Assembly (NCBI GenBank): GCA_002284615.2
Contig: MU069657.1
Coordinates: forward strand, 168,371-186,316
Length of the DNA stretch: 17,946 bases
From: Dunaliella salina
Taxonomy: Eukaryota; Chlorophyta; Chlorophyceae; Chlamydomonadales; Dunaliellaceae
Direction of reading: 5' to 3'
In this document: positions 1 through 8,940 of the stretch, one piece after another
How positions within the stretch are numbered: the first letter of the stretch is position 1
Layout: each line of letters begins with the position of its first letter
Translations under genes and position numbers: made by a program
Notes under the pieces: model-generated
What the model was told of the DNA's origin: nothing
Databases searched by the model: none
Seen by the model: the letters and a program-made list of their open reading frames with translations, nothing else

Positions 1-42
1 ATACAAGAATCTGCGCAAGAATCTGAACAAAAAGATGTGTTT
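1..42 (+). CDS. Possible upstream exon (partial) of the same host gene
   Basis: A consensus donor, gtgagtaag, starts at position 43. Two frames are open up to it. The frame that joins in phase to the exon at 228 reads YKNLRKNLNKKMC followed by a split Phe codon. The other (IQESAQESEQKDVF) has a more natural hydrophilic composition but would leave the exon at 228 out of frame unless another exon intervenes. The exon is plausible because of the donor, but its frame is not settled. Confidence 0.35.
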
Positions 43-227
43 GTGAGTAAGCATTGATCAGGATTTAGAAGAGAAAAAACGTTACCAAGCAGGAAAACGA
101 GCCTGAGCTTCAGCTTGACACATGCGGTTGGAAGCAAGTCAACAAAGCTTGAAGCAATTGCAAATTTTTCAAAATTCTGCTCTGATGGTGATTAAATAAT
201 TTTTTCCTCTTCCTCCTCTTACAACAG

Positions 228-3074
228 TGACCAACGAGCTGCTACTGGAGGCGCCATACCTGCTGACTCTGAGGCTGCAACAGCCACGGTGAGGGTCCTT
301 TCCAGTGTGGGACATTACATTAGCCCAAAGATAATGATGCACCAATGGTTTGGATTTGTTCAGGCAATAATGAAATGGCCGCTGACTGCTTCTGAGTGTG
401 CTGCCAATGAGTGCGCAAGCGTCAGCATGAAGCGTTTGAACTCAGATGGCAGACATCATGATAGAGCCTCCTTAAAGGACAGGCTACCAACACGACTGTA
501 CCAAGACTCTTTACTTGCTGTGCAAAGGAAAAGAAAAAAAGGGGAAAAGAGAACTTTTCTTGAATCAATTGAGGAAAGGGGGACACATTGGTTCAAAGAG
601 ACGTGAAGCTCTCCCAACAGAGGGCGAGAGGGGTTTTAATGTCGATCTGGTTGGTTTCTGGAAGTGTGCAGCCTCAGGGCACCAGAATTATGATGAGCAA
701 GAAGAAAAGAAAAGAAAAAGAAAAACTACGTAGGCAGAGAAACTCTCCCTACATCAATTAAGGAAAAAGAGACACTTTGGCTCAAAAAAGAGCCGTGTGC
801 CCCCTCCACCACAAAATATGAAAAAGAGAATGCTAATGCGGATCTGGAGGGTTACTAGAAGAACCTGGCTCTAGAGCCTGGTTGTGGGAAGTATTTTTGT
901 CTTCAATAGCGCGGCGGGTGGTAAATAGTTTGTGGGCATATGGGCATTTTTTTCTTGATGGCTAAGGTAATTGTGTGCAAATTGTACAAAATGGACATGC
1001 TTTCATGCAAGTTTGATAGATCTTTGTGGGAATTTTGGGGTCGATCATTAGTTTCAGCAGAAAATTCCACGCCCAGGAAAATTGTATGCAGAGTGATCTC
1101 TGCACCTTGGAGTTGTTTGCAGTGTTTGCTATGTCGTTGCTGTGAGGTCTGGTATTGGGCACCAGCCTTAAAAAACCATTTCCCAGCATTCTGGGAGAGG
1201 GCATTTAAGGCTGGTGGATTTGAAGCGGACTGCAAGCTTTGATTGGAAAGGATGCCTGTGCGGCATTGGAAGATTGTGCGTTTCATTTGATTTGAGATTG
1301 AGGGCATCTTCCTGAAGGCATTGCAGATGCTTTTGCTTACATGAGGTAGCAAACTTTTGGTGAAAATTGTAGTACGCTGCCTGTGTTTTGCATGCACATG
1401 GGATTTCAAAGCATCTTCAAGGCCTGGGAGGTATCTCAGACAAGGGAGTCGGAGGGTGGGATGCCTTTCCTGTTGCTGTGCAACCCTTTCCTGGCATTGA
1501 AGGACATCAAGTCCTCGAAGGATGAAAACAAACCTGTCCCTTTCTTCTCCAACATCCCTGCATTTAGCGCTTGGCCAACCGGGCTGTGCGAGCAGCCGAC
1601 CGCGAGGCAGTGCGTGACAGGGATGACTATGCGATGGTAAGATACCTTTGGGAGAAAGCCTTTTGCTGCAGATACATCATGATGAATACAAACTATGCAG
1701 GCATATTACAGTGTGAGCGCAGTGTGCAAGCTGCAGACTGCAAGGCTTTATAAGGCAGGGATGACTATGCAATGGTGACATGCTCTTGGAGAGATCCCTC
1801 AATTGATGTAAGGATAGTTTCTCTGCCTGCATAGTTTTTTGTTTTTCTTGGTTTCCTTGTGGGCATGGCTTCATGCTCCTAAGCAGCAAACTCATATGTT
1901 TTGTGCAGGCCTGTACTGATGTGCATGTGCTCTTTGCACTGCACATGTTTCCCAGAGAAAAGTCTTACGCATACTCATTTGGCAAATGCAATGCACTCTT
2001 GTGTAAAAGATATTTATAGAGGAAAAAGCCTTGGCACAAATTAATCTGGATGAATGCATTGTCTTGTGTGCAGGCCACCTATGGAACTACCTTCAGCAAT
2101 CTGACACCCGCACAAATGGAAGATGTGAGTACTGATCTATGACAAAGAACAGCAAAAAAATGAGGCTGCTGCATGCAAGGAAAGTGCATATGCAGAATAT
2201 GAACTAATGAGCAATCAAGGTGCCAGCAAATCAAACAACTCGTCTTTTTTTCTAGATGTGAAGTGAGCAGCACAACTCAAAACAAACTAATTGTGTTCCA
2301 TTCTATCCAGGTTTCCAACTACATGAGGGATGATGAGAAGAGGACGGTAAGAGGAGGAAGATGCTTTGGACTTGAACGCTTTTGTTTGGCTGGGCAAGCA
2401 ACTCCAAATTTCTTGTATGGCAAAGATTTGATGCACAATTACGTGCAGTTATTAGTAGCCAATGTCCTGATGACTTGCAAGGTGCATGAAATTGACTGCA
2501 TTTGTCTTGGCCACACTTGCAGTATGGCACCGTCATTGCTGGAGGTGAAGCTGCAATGGCCAAGGTGAGGGAGCTATTTCATGTTTGAACACGTAGTGAC
2601 CTCGGTGACAAAGAATTGCCATTGTCCATTGGAAGCAAATTACGACAGACCAACAAATGAAACAATACTGATTGGAGCTCTAACTTTTATAGCTCTTTAC
2701 AAAATCTTGGAGCTCGTACAAGCTGATTTGCATTCGCTGCACCCAAAGTTATGTTGTTTTTTGCAGCGACTATGCACATTCAACAATCTTATCAATGTAG
2801 TTGGACGCATTGCTAACACTAGTTGAATGTACCCTTCCTTTCATTATGGCCACAGCGTCAGGCAGACTTGGCATATGCAGCCACTCCAGCCGCAGCCGCA
2901 GCCGGAACTACCTACCTGCCCACTCAAGCTGCAGCAGCCGGAACTACATACCTCCCAGCTCAAGCTGGGGTGACGGCACCTGCTGGCACGACCGCGACAG
3001 GAAGTGTCTATGACACCACAACTACCACCACCACAGCCGCCTATGACACTGCTTATGGCACGCGGCCCCTGTAA
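228..3074 (+). CDS. 3' part of a spliced host gene, unknown Ala/Thr-rich protein
   Basis: I do not recognise the family. Six exons join without a break: 228-288, 1568-1636, 2074-2124, 2311-2346, 2523-2564 and 2856-3074 (stop TAA 3072-3074). Each internal boundary has AG before and GT after (gtgagg, gtaaga, gtgagt, gtaaga, gtgagg), and every internal junction falls between codons. The exons encode 20, 23, 17, 12, 14 and 72 residues. The early exons are charged and probably helical (for example VRAADREAVRDRDDYAM and VSNYMRDDEKRT). The last exon is low complexity: a tandem repeat GTTYLPTQ/GTTYLPAQ, then a Thr run and YDT/YGT motifs up to the C-terminus. No signal peptide, membrane segment or catalytic motif is seen in this part. 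The N-terminal part lies left of the window. The exon chain is well supported by phase, by splice sites and by stops in the competing frames; the function is unknown. An RNA-seq track would settle the model. Confidence 0.72.
505..690 (-). mobile_element. Old fragment of the retrotransposon 3' end (copy a)
   Basis: A purine-rich run (about 520-555) is followed by TCAATTGAGGAAAGG and GACACATTGG, then a diverged match to the 3' UTR (ATCTGG..GG.TTCT.GAAG near 643-662). This is the same order as in copy b and in the main element, but more diverged. The conserved hairpin is broken here (GGTTC against GAGAC). It lies in the host-gene intron, antisense to the gene, directly next to copy b. Confidence 0.5.
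695..1500 (-). mobile_element. 5'-truncated copy of the retrotransposon in a host intron (copy b)
   Basis: The 3' end begins with the pyrimidine tail (purine-rich on the plus strand, 700-725), then the conserved segment ACTCTCCCTACATCAATTAA, the hairpin at 779-794 and a UTR that closely matches 5930-6120. Upstream on the minus strand it runs into remnants of the C-terminal coding region. The left host gene is on the plus strand, so the copy is antisense in an intron of about 1.28 kb, most of which it makes up. Partial 5' truncation is the usual outcome of target-primed reverse transcription. Confidence 0.75.
903..1450 (-). pseudogene. Retrotransposon C-terminal polyprotein remnant (copy b)
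   Basis: The minus-strand frame reads GLEDALKSHV, then ICNAFRKMP..SNQMKRTIFQCRTG, which aligns with LQDALKSHM and ISNAFRNMP..SVPMKRTILQYRTG in the main element. After an internal deletion it resumes in the nuclease region (SQQRHSKHCKQL..ITLHTIFLGV against AKQQHADLCKLI..VTIHSILLAV) and ends near the same stop region. The PD and E-x-K segments of the nuclease are missing or degraded, so this fragment cannot code for a working enzyme. The homology to the main copy is clear in sequence; everything upstream of it has been lost. Confidence 0.65.
1712..1774 (+). pseudogene. Decayed duplicate of the 1568-1636 host exon inside the next intron
   Basis: After an acceptor-like acag ending at 1711, this 63-nt stretch reads SVQAAD-CKAL-stop-GRDDYAM. 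It aligns codon by codon with AVRAAD-REAVRD-RDDYAM of the real exon about 144 bp upstream, and it also ends on ATG followed by GT. Similarity continues past the exon end (TTGGAGA versus TTGGGAGA), so genomic DNA was duplicated, not mRNA. An in-frame TAA and a weak donor (gtgaca) suggest it is not used, or would truncate the protein if included. Confidence 0.6.
1795..1850 (+). mobile_element. Short retrotransposon tail (copy c), sense to the host gene
   Basis: The stretch TCCCTCAATTGATGTAAGGA followed by AGTTTCTCTGCCTGCATAG and a T-rich tract is the reverse complement of the tail motif in copies b and e. Only about 55 bp are recognisable. It lies right after the duplicated exon, in an intron of the host gene, in the opposite orientation to copies a and b. 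Confidence 0.55.
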
Positions 3075-3620
3075 ATTGACAGACCCTGTTCGCCAATGCA
3101 TCTGCCAGTCTGTATGTTAGCTGTACAGAATTCCCTCACTTTTCATTGACACACTCTGCTTGAAGCGCGTGTAGACTAGCGTCACTTCTGACATCTTACT
3201 ATTTCTTTGACACACCCAGAAAGTGATTTGCAGAATTAGTGGAATTGCTCATGCAGTTATTATCGTGGTTGGCCCCAAGAAGGGGGGACTCGTGTGCAGG
3301 AGATAGGCCACAATGCTATACATTGACAGCAGGTGGACTTTGTTTGCTTGCATTTGCAACATCACGGACAGATGTGCATTTATTTTGCAGACAGACTGGC
3401 ATATACAGACAAGGCAAGGATCCTAAAATAGCGCAGGGATTAAATGCAGAAGCTACTTGAGGGAGGAAGCAACTGCTGGAAGCTTTTGACAGACAAAAAG
3501 CGGATTGCAAGCTTGAATTGTCTACTTGCTAACAAGGAGATGAGCAACTTCCGGTGCAATCCAAAAATTAAACGTAAACAGCAGATAAATGTAATAAAGT
3601 TCTGCACAGGGGCAGTTTAA
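3075..3620 (+). promoter_or_regulatory. Probable 3' UTR and poly(A) signal of the left host gene
   Basis: About 545 bases after the stop codon contain no convincing reading frame. At 3590-3598 the overlapping words TGTAA and AATAAA occur together. TGTAA is the usual chlorophyte poly(A) signal and AATAAA the general one, so cleavage shortly after about 3605 is a reasonable inference. A long 3' UTR is common in chlorophyte genes. Other weak signals cannot be excluded. Confidence 0.4.
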
Positions 3621-3854
3621 ACACAAAAATATGCCATTGGATTCAACAAGTCTGCAGCTCTGAAAAATGCCATGGTATGAACAGCATTAATCATATGGTT
3701 CTTAGATGTCCGAAACCAACAATTGGTGAATGGGATGCATATTAATTGCACTTGTGGGCCTGAGCCTCTGCGTAAAATCTCAGTAAAGCACCTTTGGCTC
3801 ATTTCTTGTATTCATACAATGATTGCAGTAATGAGAGAGACTCCTGGAACTTGT

Positions 3855-3965
3855 GGTAGAGGGGACTCGCGGCTCTTCAGAGCCAATGTGTCTCCTTTTC
3901 CTTAATTGAGTTAGGGAGAGCTTTTCTGCCTCCAAAGCTTTTCCTTCCTTTTTTTTTTCTTTCTC
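3855..3965 (+). mobile_element. Retrotransposon 3'-tail copy (copy d), plus orientation
   Basis: The order is CTTGTGGTAGAGGGG, the hairpin GGCTC-TTCA-GAGCC (3871-3884), AATGTGTCTCCTTTTCCTT, AATTGAGTTAGGGAGAGC, TTCTGCC and a pyrimidine tail. It matches the reverse complement of the 3' end of the main element. It is a tail-only fragment of about 110 bp in intergenic DNA: either an extreme 5' truncation or a SINE-like element using the same 3' end. Confidence 0.65.
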
Positions 3966-5210
3966 TTGGAAACAAGGCACAAGTCCCTGAAAACATGTCA
4001 TGCGGTAACCCTAACTGGGTTCCCTAATGGTACTGGCTCCTCCGCCCGGTACCTGGGTTTCCCAGATGCTGTCTTTGCGTGCTCTATCCCAGGCCGACCA
4101 GTCCACCTTCATCCCTGTAAGATCCCTCCTCATGACAGGACATCCAACTTTTTGGATTGAAATTGTTGCAACATCAACCCATTCATTGCTTTGGGAGCTG
4201 CAACAGCTCAACATTCTTGCAATCCAGGCTCAAAGCACGCAGCTCATGAAATTCAAACAGGTAACAAAGTGAATCTGCACACCATATAAAGAGATGTGGC
4301 TGGCCTGGGCCTAGCCGAACAAAAAGCAAAATCACTAGCACCCATCCAAAAATTGACATTTACAATACCAGGCTCTTCATTTTCAGGGGGCTTCCGGGGN
4401 GGGGGGGGGGGGGGGTGCAGCGGTGGAGAGTGGGAGAAGGAGGGTCCGGGCGCTCTGGAGCATGGTGGACAATTCTCCAGATCTTCATTAGCTCTTTGTC
4501 TGGATCTCGCTAAGACTGGCTCTGGTTTAGGAAGGCTTTTGAGGGCCCTTTGATGAGGCCCCCGCTAGCTTGATTTTTAGGGACCTTTCCTTGATGCGCA
4601 CAGCCTCTGGCCTGATCTTCTTTTCTTTAGCAGCGATTCAGGGTATAATAGTTTCTGTCACAGATGACATTTCTGAAAGGAGCGTTTACCCATCAAATAC
4701 CGTTACAATGCAGGCTATTGGCTTGTGTCAATATTATAAATCAGACAAATTACATGCATTTAATTGAGAGTGCGCGTGCCGAAATCCAGCTCGAAGGGAC
4801 CCGCGCTTGTGCCAGTGCATCAAAGTTCCCTGGAAACGAATATGATGAGCCAGAAAGGGGAGATGCTACACTGAGATCTGACCGTTCACATTCTGATTAA
4901 AAATTTTGAGCTACCATACCTAGGTTAGGAAAATCCTTCATCATGTGGGCTTACCACCTTGCTCATTATCTGATCTGAAACATAGTTTAGAGCGCACATT
5001 TCCCCAAAGCGCTCCTCCCATCAGTGCCTATCCTTCCATGGCCTTCAACCAATGCAACGCAAAATTTGTCAAGGTTCAGTCAGGCAGTCAAACAGGCCAG
5101 AAAGCACAAGCCTGACAGGGGCTGCACCATTTTCCTCGATGTAGGCTTTGAGAGGTTCAGGTGTGATAAGTACTGCACAAGGAAAGGAAAGAAAAAAAGG
5201 AAAAAGGTTC
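3966..5210. other. Intergenic DNA with no recognised gene
   Basis: No exon chain or known domain is visible. A plus-strand open frame at 4027-4272 ends near CAG-gtaaca but matches nothing I recognise. A G-run of about 20 bases with one undetermined base lies at 4396-4416. The remaining short frames look like chance. Confidence 0.4.
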
Positions 5211-5304
5211 CTTTGTATACGAGATTTGCTACTTTCTTTGATGCCAAGTTTGCTACTTCTTTGTGTACAAAAATTGCTACTTCCTATGCGTACAAAATTT
5301 GCTG
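5211..5304. repeat. Small tandem repeat, about four units of about 24 bp
   Basis: Units start near 5211, 5232, 5256 and 5280, with a consensus close to CTTCTTTGTGTACAAAATTT then GCTA. The unit length is roughly a multiple of three, so frames on both strands stay open and produce repetitive peptides; I read these as by-products of the repeat. A purine-rich tract precedes it (5180-5206). Confidence 0.6.
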
Positions 5305-5318
5305 CTCTTTTTGCTGAA

Positions 5319-5900
5319 GTAGGCCCACGCAAATACCAAGGATCATATCTGGCTACCTGGTGCCCATAGACGATCAATTCATCCTTGATTTGTTTCTCCC
5401 ACGGCTCCTGGAGCTTGATTGGTTGAGCTCGGAGCCCTCAGGGGTTGCTTCTGAGTGTGGGTGCCCATGGTGCCAGTGTAAGTGTGGGTGCGGCTGCTAA
5501 AACCGTTGGTGTCATGAAATGACTTTGTGTGTGTCTACCCTGAAGTCAAGAGCGTTGACGGTGTGCAGGGCATGAGCATCTTGATACCTATGAGATGCTG
5601 CCCATATGTTTGCACAAGCGGCGACAAACTTGTGACCGCTGTTTATTTTCTTGTGAAGAAGCAATGCTGTTGTGCTGGAGTTGTGTTGCATGGGGTTCTT
5701 GGCAAAGCAACAGAAATGGCTAATACCACTATCTAGTAGTAGGCTTTGACGGGGACAGAGTTGTTTGGTTGGGTAATCTTACTAAAGCCTTTGGACCCTG
5801 CCAGGAGGTGACCAGTGTCGACCTGAGGCACGCAACGCTTAAATCCATTTGTCTCCTCTTCCTGTTACAGGGTAGGGTTCATCTGCCTCATTTCAAATGA
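5319..5900. other. Intergenic DNA, nothing recognised
   Basis: One 69-codon plus-strand frame (5527-5736) has Cys-rich content but no known motif and no clear splice context. The region ends with the near-palindrome GACTCAGAGTC at 5900-5910, directly at the 3' terminus of the large retrotransposon. Confidence 0.35.
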
Positions 5901-5982
5901 CTCAGAGTCATAAGAAAAGAAAGGAAAAACTATATAGGCAGAGAAACTCTCCCTACATCAATTAAGGAAAAGGAGACACATT

Positions 5983-5998
5983 GGCTCATAAAAGAGCC
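5983..5998 (-). other. Conserved 3' UTR hairpin of the retrotransposon
   Basis: GGCTC-ATAAAA-GAGCC forms a perfect 5-bp stem. The same stem with a different loop occurs in copy b (779-794, loop AAAAAA) and copy d (3871-3884, loop TTCA). In many non-LTR elements the RT recognises a 3' UTR stem-loop to prime reverse transcription; that role is inferred here. Confidence 0.6.
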
Positions 5999-6036
5999 GT
6001 GTGCCCCCTCCACCACAAGGTATGAGAAAGAGAAAG

Positions 6037-6651
6037 CTAGTGTGGATCTGGAGGGTCACTAGAAGCACCTGGATCTAGAGCCTGGCTGTAAGAAGTATTC
6101 TTGTTTTCAATAGCGCGGCGGATGGTGACTAGTTTGTGGGCATATTGAACAGAATGGGCATGAAGTTGTTGAGCAAGCTTTGTGGCACGCTGGTTATCCA
6201 ATCCTAGATGTTTAAATTGCTTCTGGGTATGCTCAGCGTAGATAGTTCCACCTACAGCCAGGAGAATAGAGTGAATTGTAACAGCTTTAGCGTTAATAAG
6301 TTTACAAAGGTCTGCATGCTGCTGCTTTGCTGCGTTCAACTGATACTCTGGCCTTGTGTCTTCACAGAACTTGATTTCTATTGGGTGCACATGGCGTTCA
6401 TTTGCATGAAGTTCATGGGGTTGCCTCATGCGACTAGTTCTGATGGTCCCCCGTGAGGAGCTGCGCAAAGCGTGATGGGAATGGGTAGGACAAACATTGT
6501 TAGAAGTATGATTGGCATTAAAAGGGGTGATCAAAGCAGCATCTGGTCGACTGGAGTTGTCTTTTCCTCTCTGGAAGGTTACGAGGGAAGAAGTAAACAG
6601 GTAAAGTTCTGTTTGAGGCATGTGTAGGGAGTTGGAGGTTGTGTTGAGCAA
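6037..6651 (-). pseudogene. PD-(D/E)XK-like (restriction-like) endonuclease domain, C-terminus of the retrotransposon
   Basis: This frame has SRPDAALI (about 6534-6557), then HPIEIKFCED (about 6361-6390), followed by a Gln-rich helix QLNAAKQQHADLCKLI and the strand VTIHSILLAV. PD, then E-x-K, then a helix with Gln is the layout of the PD-(D/E)XK nuclease fold; in Dualen elements a restriction-like endonuclease follows RNase H at the C-terminus. Such a nuclease nicks target DNA for target-primed reverse transcription. The tail GLDNQRATKLAQQL to RRAIENKN is shared with copy b. The region between the PD and E-x-K motifs is His/Ser-rich and may be altered. It overlaps the preceding frame by about 130 bases, which signals a frameshift rather than two genes. 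The fold call rests on motif order only and needs a profile search. Confidence 0.6.
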
Positions 6652-7170
6652 GCTTATAATCGCTCCCTATGTCTGTGTAGACCAGGCCTGCCCCTACAGG
6701 GCATTTGCTGAGGGCTTTTGTAATCATTCTGCCTGCAATGTTATGGCGTTCAGTTCTCATGTTGGAGATGATATGATTTTGGCAGCCTGAGAGCATGTGT
6801 AGTGCGCTGTCCAAATGATGGCAGCCTGGGAGGGGCCAAGATGGATCATTTGACTTTTTGAAACGTACTGCATGTTTTTGGTTGTAGAGGGTGCCCGTGC
6901 GGTACTGCAGGATGGTACGCTTCATGGGTACAGAGATGTAGGGCATATTTCTGAAGGCATTGCTGATTTTTTTCTTATCTATTTGTAGTAATAGGTTTTG
7001 ATAGTAAGAGTAGTAACCTGTTTTGGCATTGGCATATCCAAGCTTGTGTTTAGAAAGCATGTGGGATTTGAGAGCATCTTGAAGATTGGGGGGATAGGTG
7101 AGCTTGTGGGTGGGTGGTGGACCGGTGGGTACCCGTAGATGTGCCTGCAGCATGTACTCTTCCTTCCTTG
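6518..7170 (-). pseudogene. Cys/His segment between RNase H and the terminal nuclease
   Basis: The frame runs from PPNLQDALKSHMLSKHKLG through ISNAFRNMPYISVPMKRTIL to a Cys/His cluster, LPGCHHLDSALHMLSGCQNH. This cluster resembles the zinc-binding segment (C-x..H..C-x3-H type) found near the C-terminus of many plant and algal retrotransposon polyproteins. RHNIAGRMITKALSK and GLVYTDIGSDYKLAQHNL follow. The first Cys of a classical C-x-C pair is missing or changed (Ser-Trp in place), so metal binding is uncertain. This part is also represented in copy b, which shows it belongs to the element. The frame joins the RNase H part through a frameshift near 7160 and the nuclease part through another near 6600-6650. 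Confidence 0.65.
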
Positions 7171-7680
7171 GCTAACCAGAAAATATTTTTAAATGGATTT
7201 CCACCAGGACCTGCACCAGGGATCTTGGTGTCTGCCACACAGTTCTGGGCTTGCTTTGCCTGATGCTTTGCTATGGCATCTGCACATTCATTTCCAGCGA
7301 TGCCAGCATGGGACTTCACTTTGTAAATTCGAATTTTGGTATGGAAGTCTCTAATGAGCGTTGAAATCATTTTAAGGACGTCTCCTTGGATATGCCTCAG
7401 ATGTCTTTCAGGATAGAGAAGCTGTTTACGTATTTGATTGAAAGAGGTGAGGCTGTCTGACGCAATATCTGCATATTTGGTGATGATAGCAGCAGCAATT
7501 GCTGCTAATTCAGCTCTTGTGATGGTTTAGTAATCCCGGCACCATTTGGTTCTACAAAATTCTTGCTGTCAGTGGACGGGCAGTAGACGCCTGCTCCAAT
7601 TCCTTGCTTACTGTTATGGACAAGGCAGCTGCCGTCTGTGTATGCCCGTGTCCTCCAGTCAACAAGTTTAAGAGTTAGGA
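7160..7680 (-). pseudogene. RNase H domain of the retrotransposon
   Basis: All expected RNase H type I acidic positions are visible across one frameshift: RAYTDGS (first Asp, 7628-7642), then in the next frame RAELAAI (Glu), IASDSLT (second Asp), and VKSHAGIAGNECADAIAK (His and last Asp). The domain removes the RNA strand from the cDNA hybrid. The frame changes near 7540, between the first Asp and the Glu, so this copy cannot make an intact domain without a frameshift. RNase H between RT and the terminal nuclease agrees with the Dualen/RandI arrangement. A second frame change near 7160 separates it from the downstream Cys/His segment. Confidence 0.82.
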
Positions 7681-7689
7681 GAATACTGA

Positions 7690-8940
7690 ATTGGCTGGGC
7701 ACCAAGTCTGTACCTTGGATACTCATGTGTGAATAACTAGGCTGCTTGGAGACGTGTTGTTTGTCAAATGGGAGGCGTTTCAGTCTATTGAAACCTGGCA
7801 TGTGGGCATGCATGGGATTTAGGACAGGGTGGCTGCTGACACTCTCAAGCTTCCACTCTGTAGCTTCTTTCAGATCTCCTTTCAGGCCCTGTAGCCAGTT
7901 TTTGTAATAGTTATTAAGATGGATTTGAGCTGCAGTGTTCCAAACAGCAAAGATGCAAAGGTCCCAGGTATACGTAGGTAAAGGCACCTCTTGGTTAGGG
8001 CAGGATTGAGGGGCGCTGTAACTAAGTTTTTCGCGAGGTATGGTTCCAAGTTCGTAACAGAGGTGGGGGTAGGCATTGAAAAGTTTGGAGTAGGGGTTGG
8101 ATATCATGTTCTTATTCCAAGCCGGAAGGAACATGAATGTAGCAGTGGCCTCTGTGTTGAGAATGGCAGAGTAAATGGCATGTTGCAAAGCTTGGGTAAT
8201 GATTCCCTCGTCATAAATGGGATGGCAGACTGAGAAGCCTAAGAATTTGGATGAGAAGGCATTATGCATGGCACTGAAAAGAGTGTCTCGGGAGTCCGCA
8301 CTCCAAAAATTCTGGTAAGAGGGTTGTGGTCTAGTGGGGAGGCCATTTTTCCTAGGGCTACTAAAGCCCATTCTTTAAGGGCGTGACGAATGTGAGGTGG
8401 AAGGGCTCGTGAAAAAGAGTCTTTGATCTTCTTGCTAGAGTACTTTCTTTCAAGCATGGATTCGCGGGACAGGAGTCCTTGCAGCTCAGAAGCAAAGTTG
8501 CCTGGATGTGGTGTTATTTTCTCGTGCATGCCAACAAGCTTGGCCCCATAAAAAGCCCCGTAAAGGATTTGGACTCCAAATGCGCTTCGGAAGCGGTTTG
8601 GCGATGTCATACCAACACATTTGCCTTGCGTATTGTATATGCAAGCCATGTGCGCCGTGTATATTTCTGGGAGAATGAGGGGGGATGGAGTAGGAGGGGA
8701 ATGGCTGTGGGATCCTGTATCAGATGATGCTAAATAAGGGGGGTGCTGGTCCGTGTACTTCACGAGGTCAACCTCGCGCAGCCAACATTTGCATGAGCCT
8801 GTAGGTTTTATGTCTGCTTATGGATTAGTGGGGTTTGTACCAAATGTGATTTTGTCGCGCAATTCTGTGTCCAATTTCTGCTGCCATACATTGGTTTCAT
8901 TAGGTTTTGCAAATCCCTGTCTTTTCAATTTGAGAGATTA
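7690..8940 (-). pseudogene. PCIF1-like (adenine methyltransferase-like) region of the retrotransposon
   Basis: Two frames joined by a frameshift near 8300 read, in order: SFSRALPPHIRHALKEWALV, ASPLDHNPLTRIFG, TLFSAMHNAFSSKFLG, FSVCHPIYDEGIITQALQHA, ATFMFLPAW, and near the end WDLCIFAVWNTAAQ. The order matches the PCIF1/CAPAM family as I know it: a helical region, a SPLN-like strand, the catalytic NPPF motif followed by a D/E-rich helix, a hydrophobic strand ending in P-x-W, and a last strand before the C-terminus. Here the NPPF position reads HPIY, so catalysis is probably lost in this copy or never present in this element. An N-terminal part (GSCKCWLREVDLVKYTD) and a Ser/Pro-rich stretch precede it. 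The call is inference from motif order, without a profile search. The alternative is an element-specific domain of unknown fold. Confidence 0.5.

Noticed and set aside
903..1409. Independent host gene on the minus strand in the intron
   Set aside because: The peptide aligns with the C-terminal part of the large retrotransposon and is followed by the same 3' UTR and tail.
5069..5377. 102-codon minus-strand ORF with repeated SSK/SSN motifs
   Set aside because: The peptide repeat follows directly from the 24-bp tandem repeat; the plus strand gives an equally repetitive frame.
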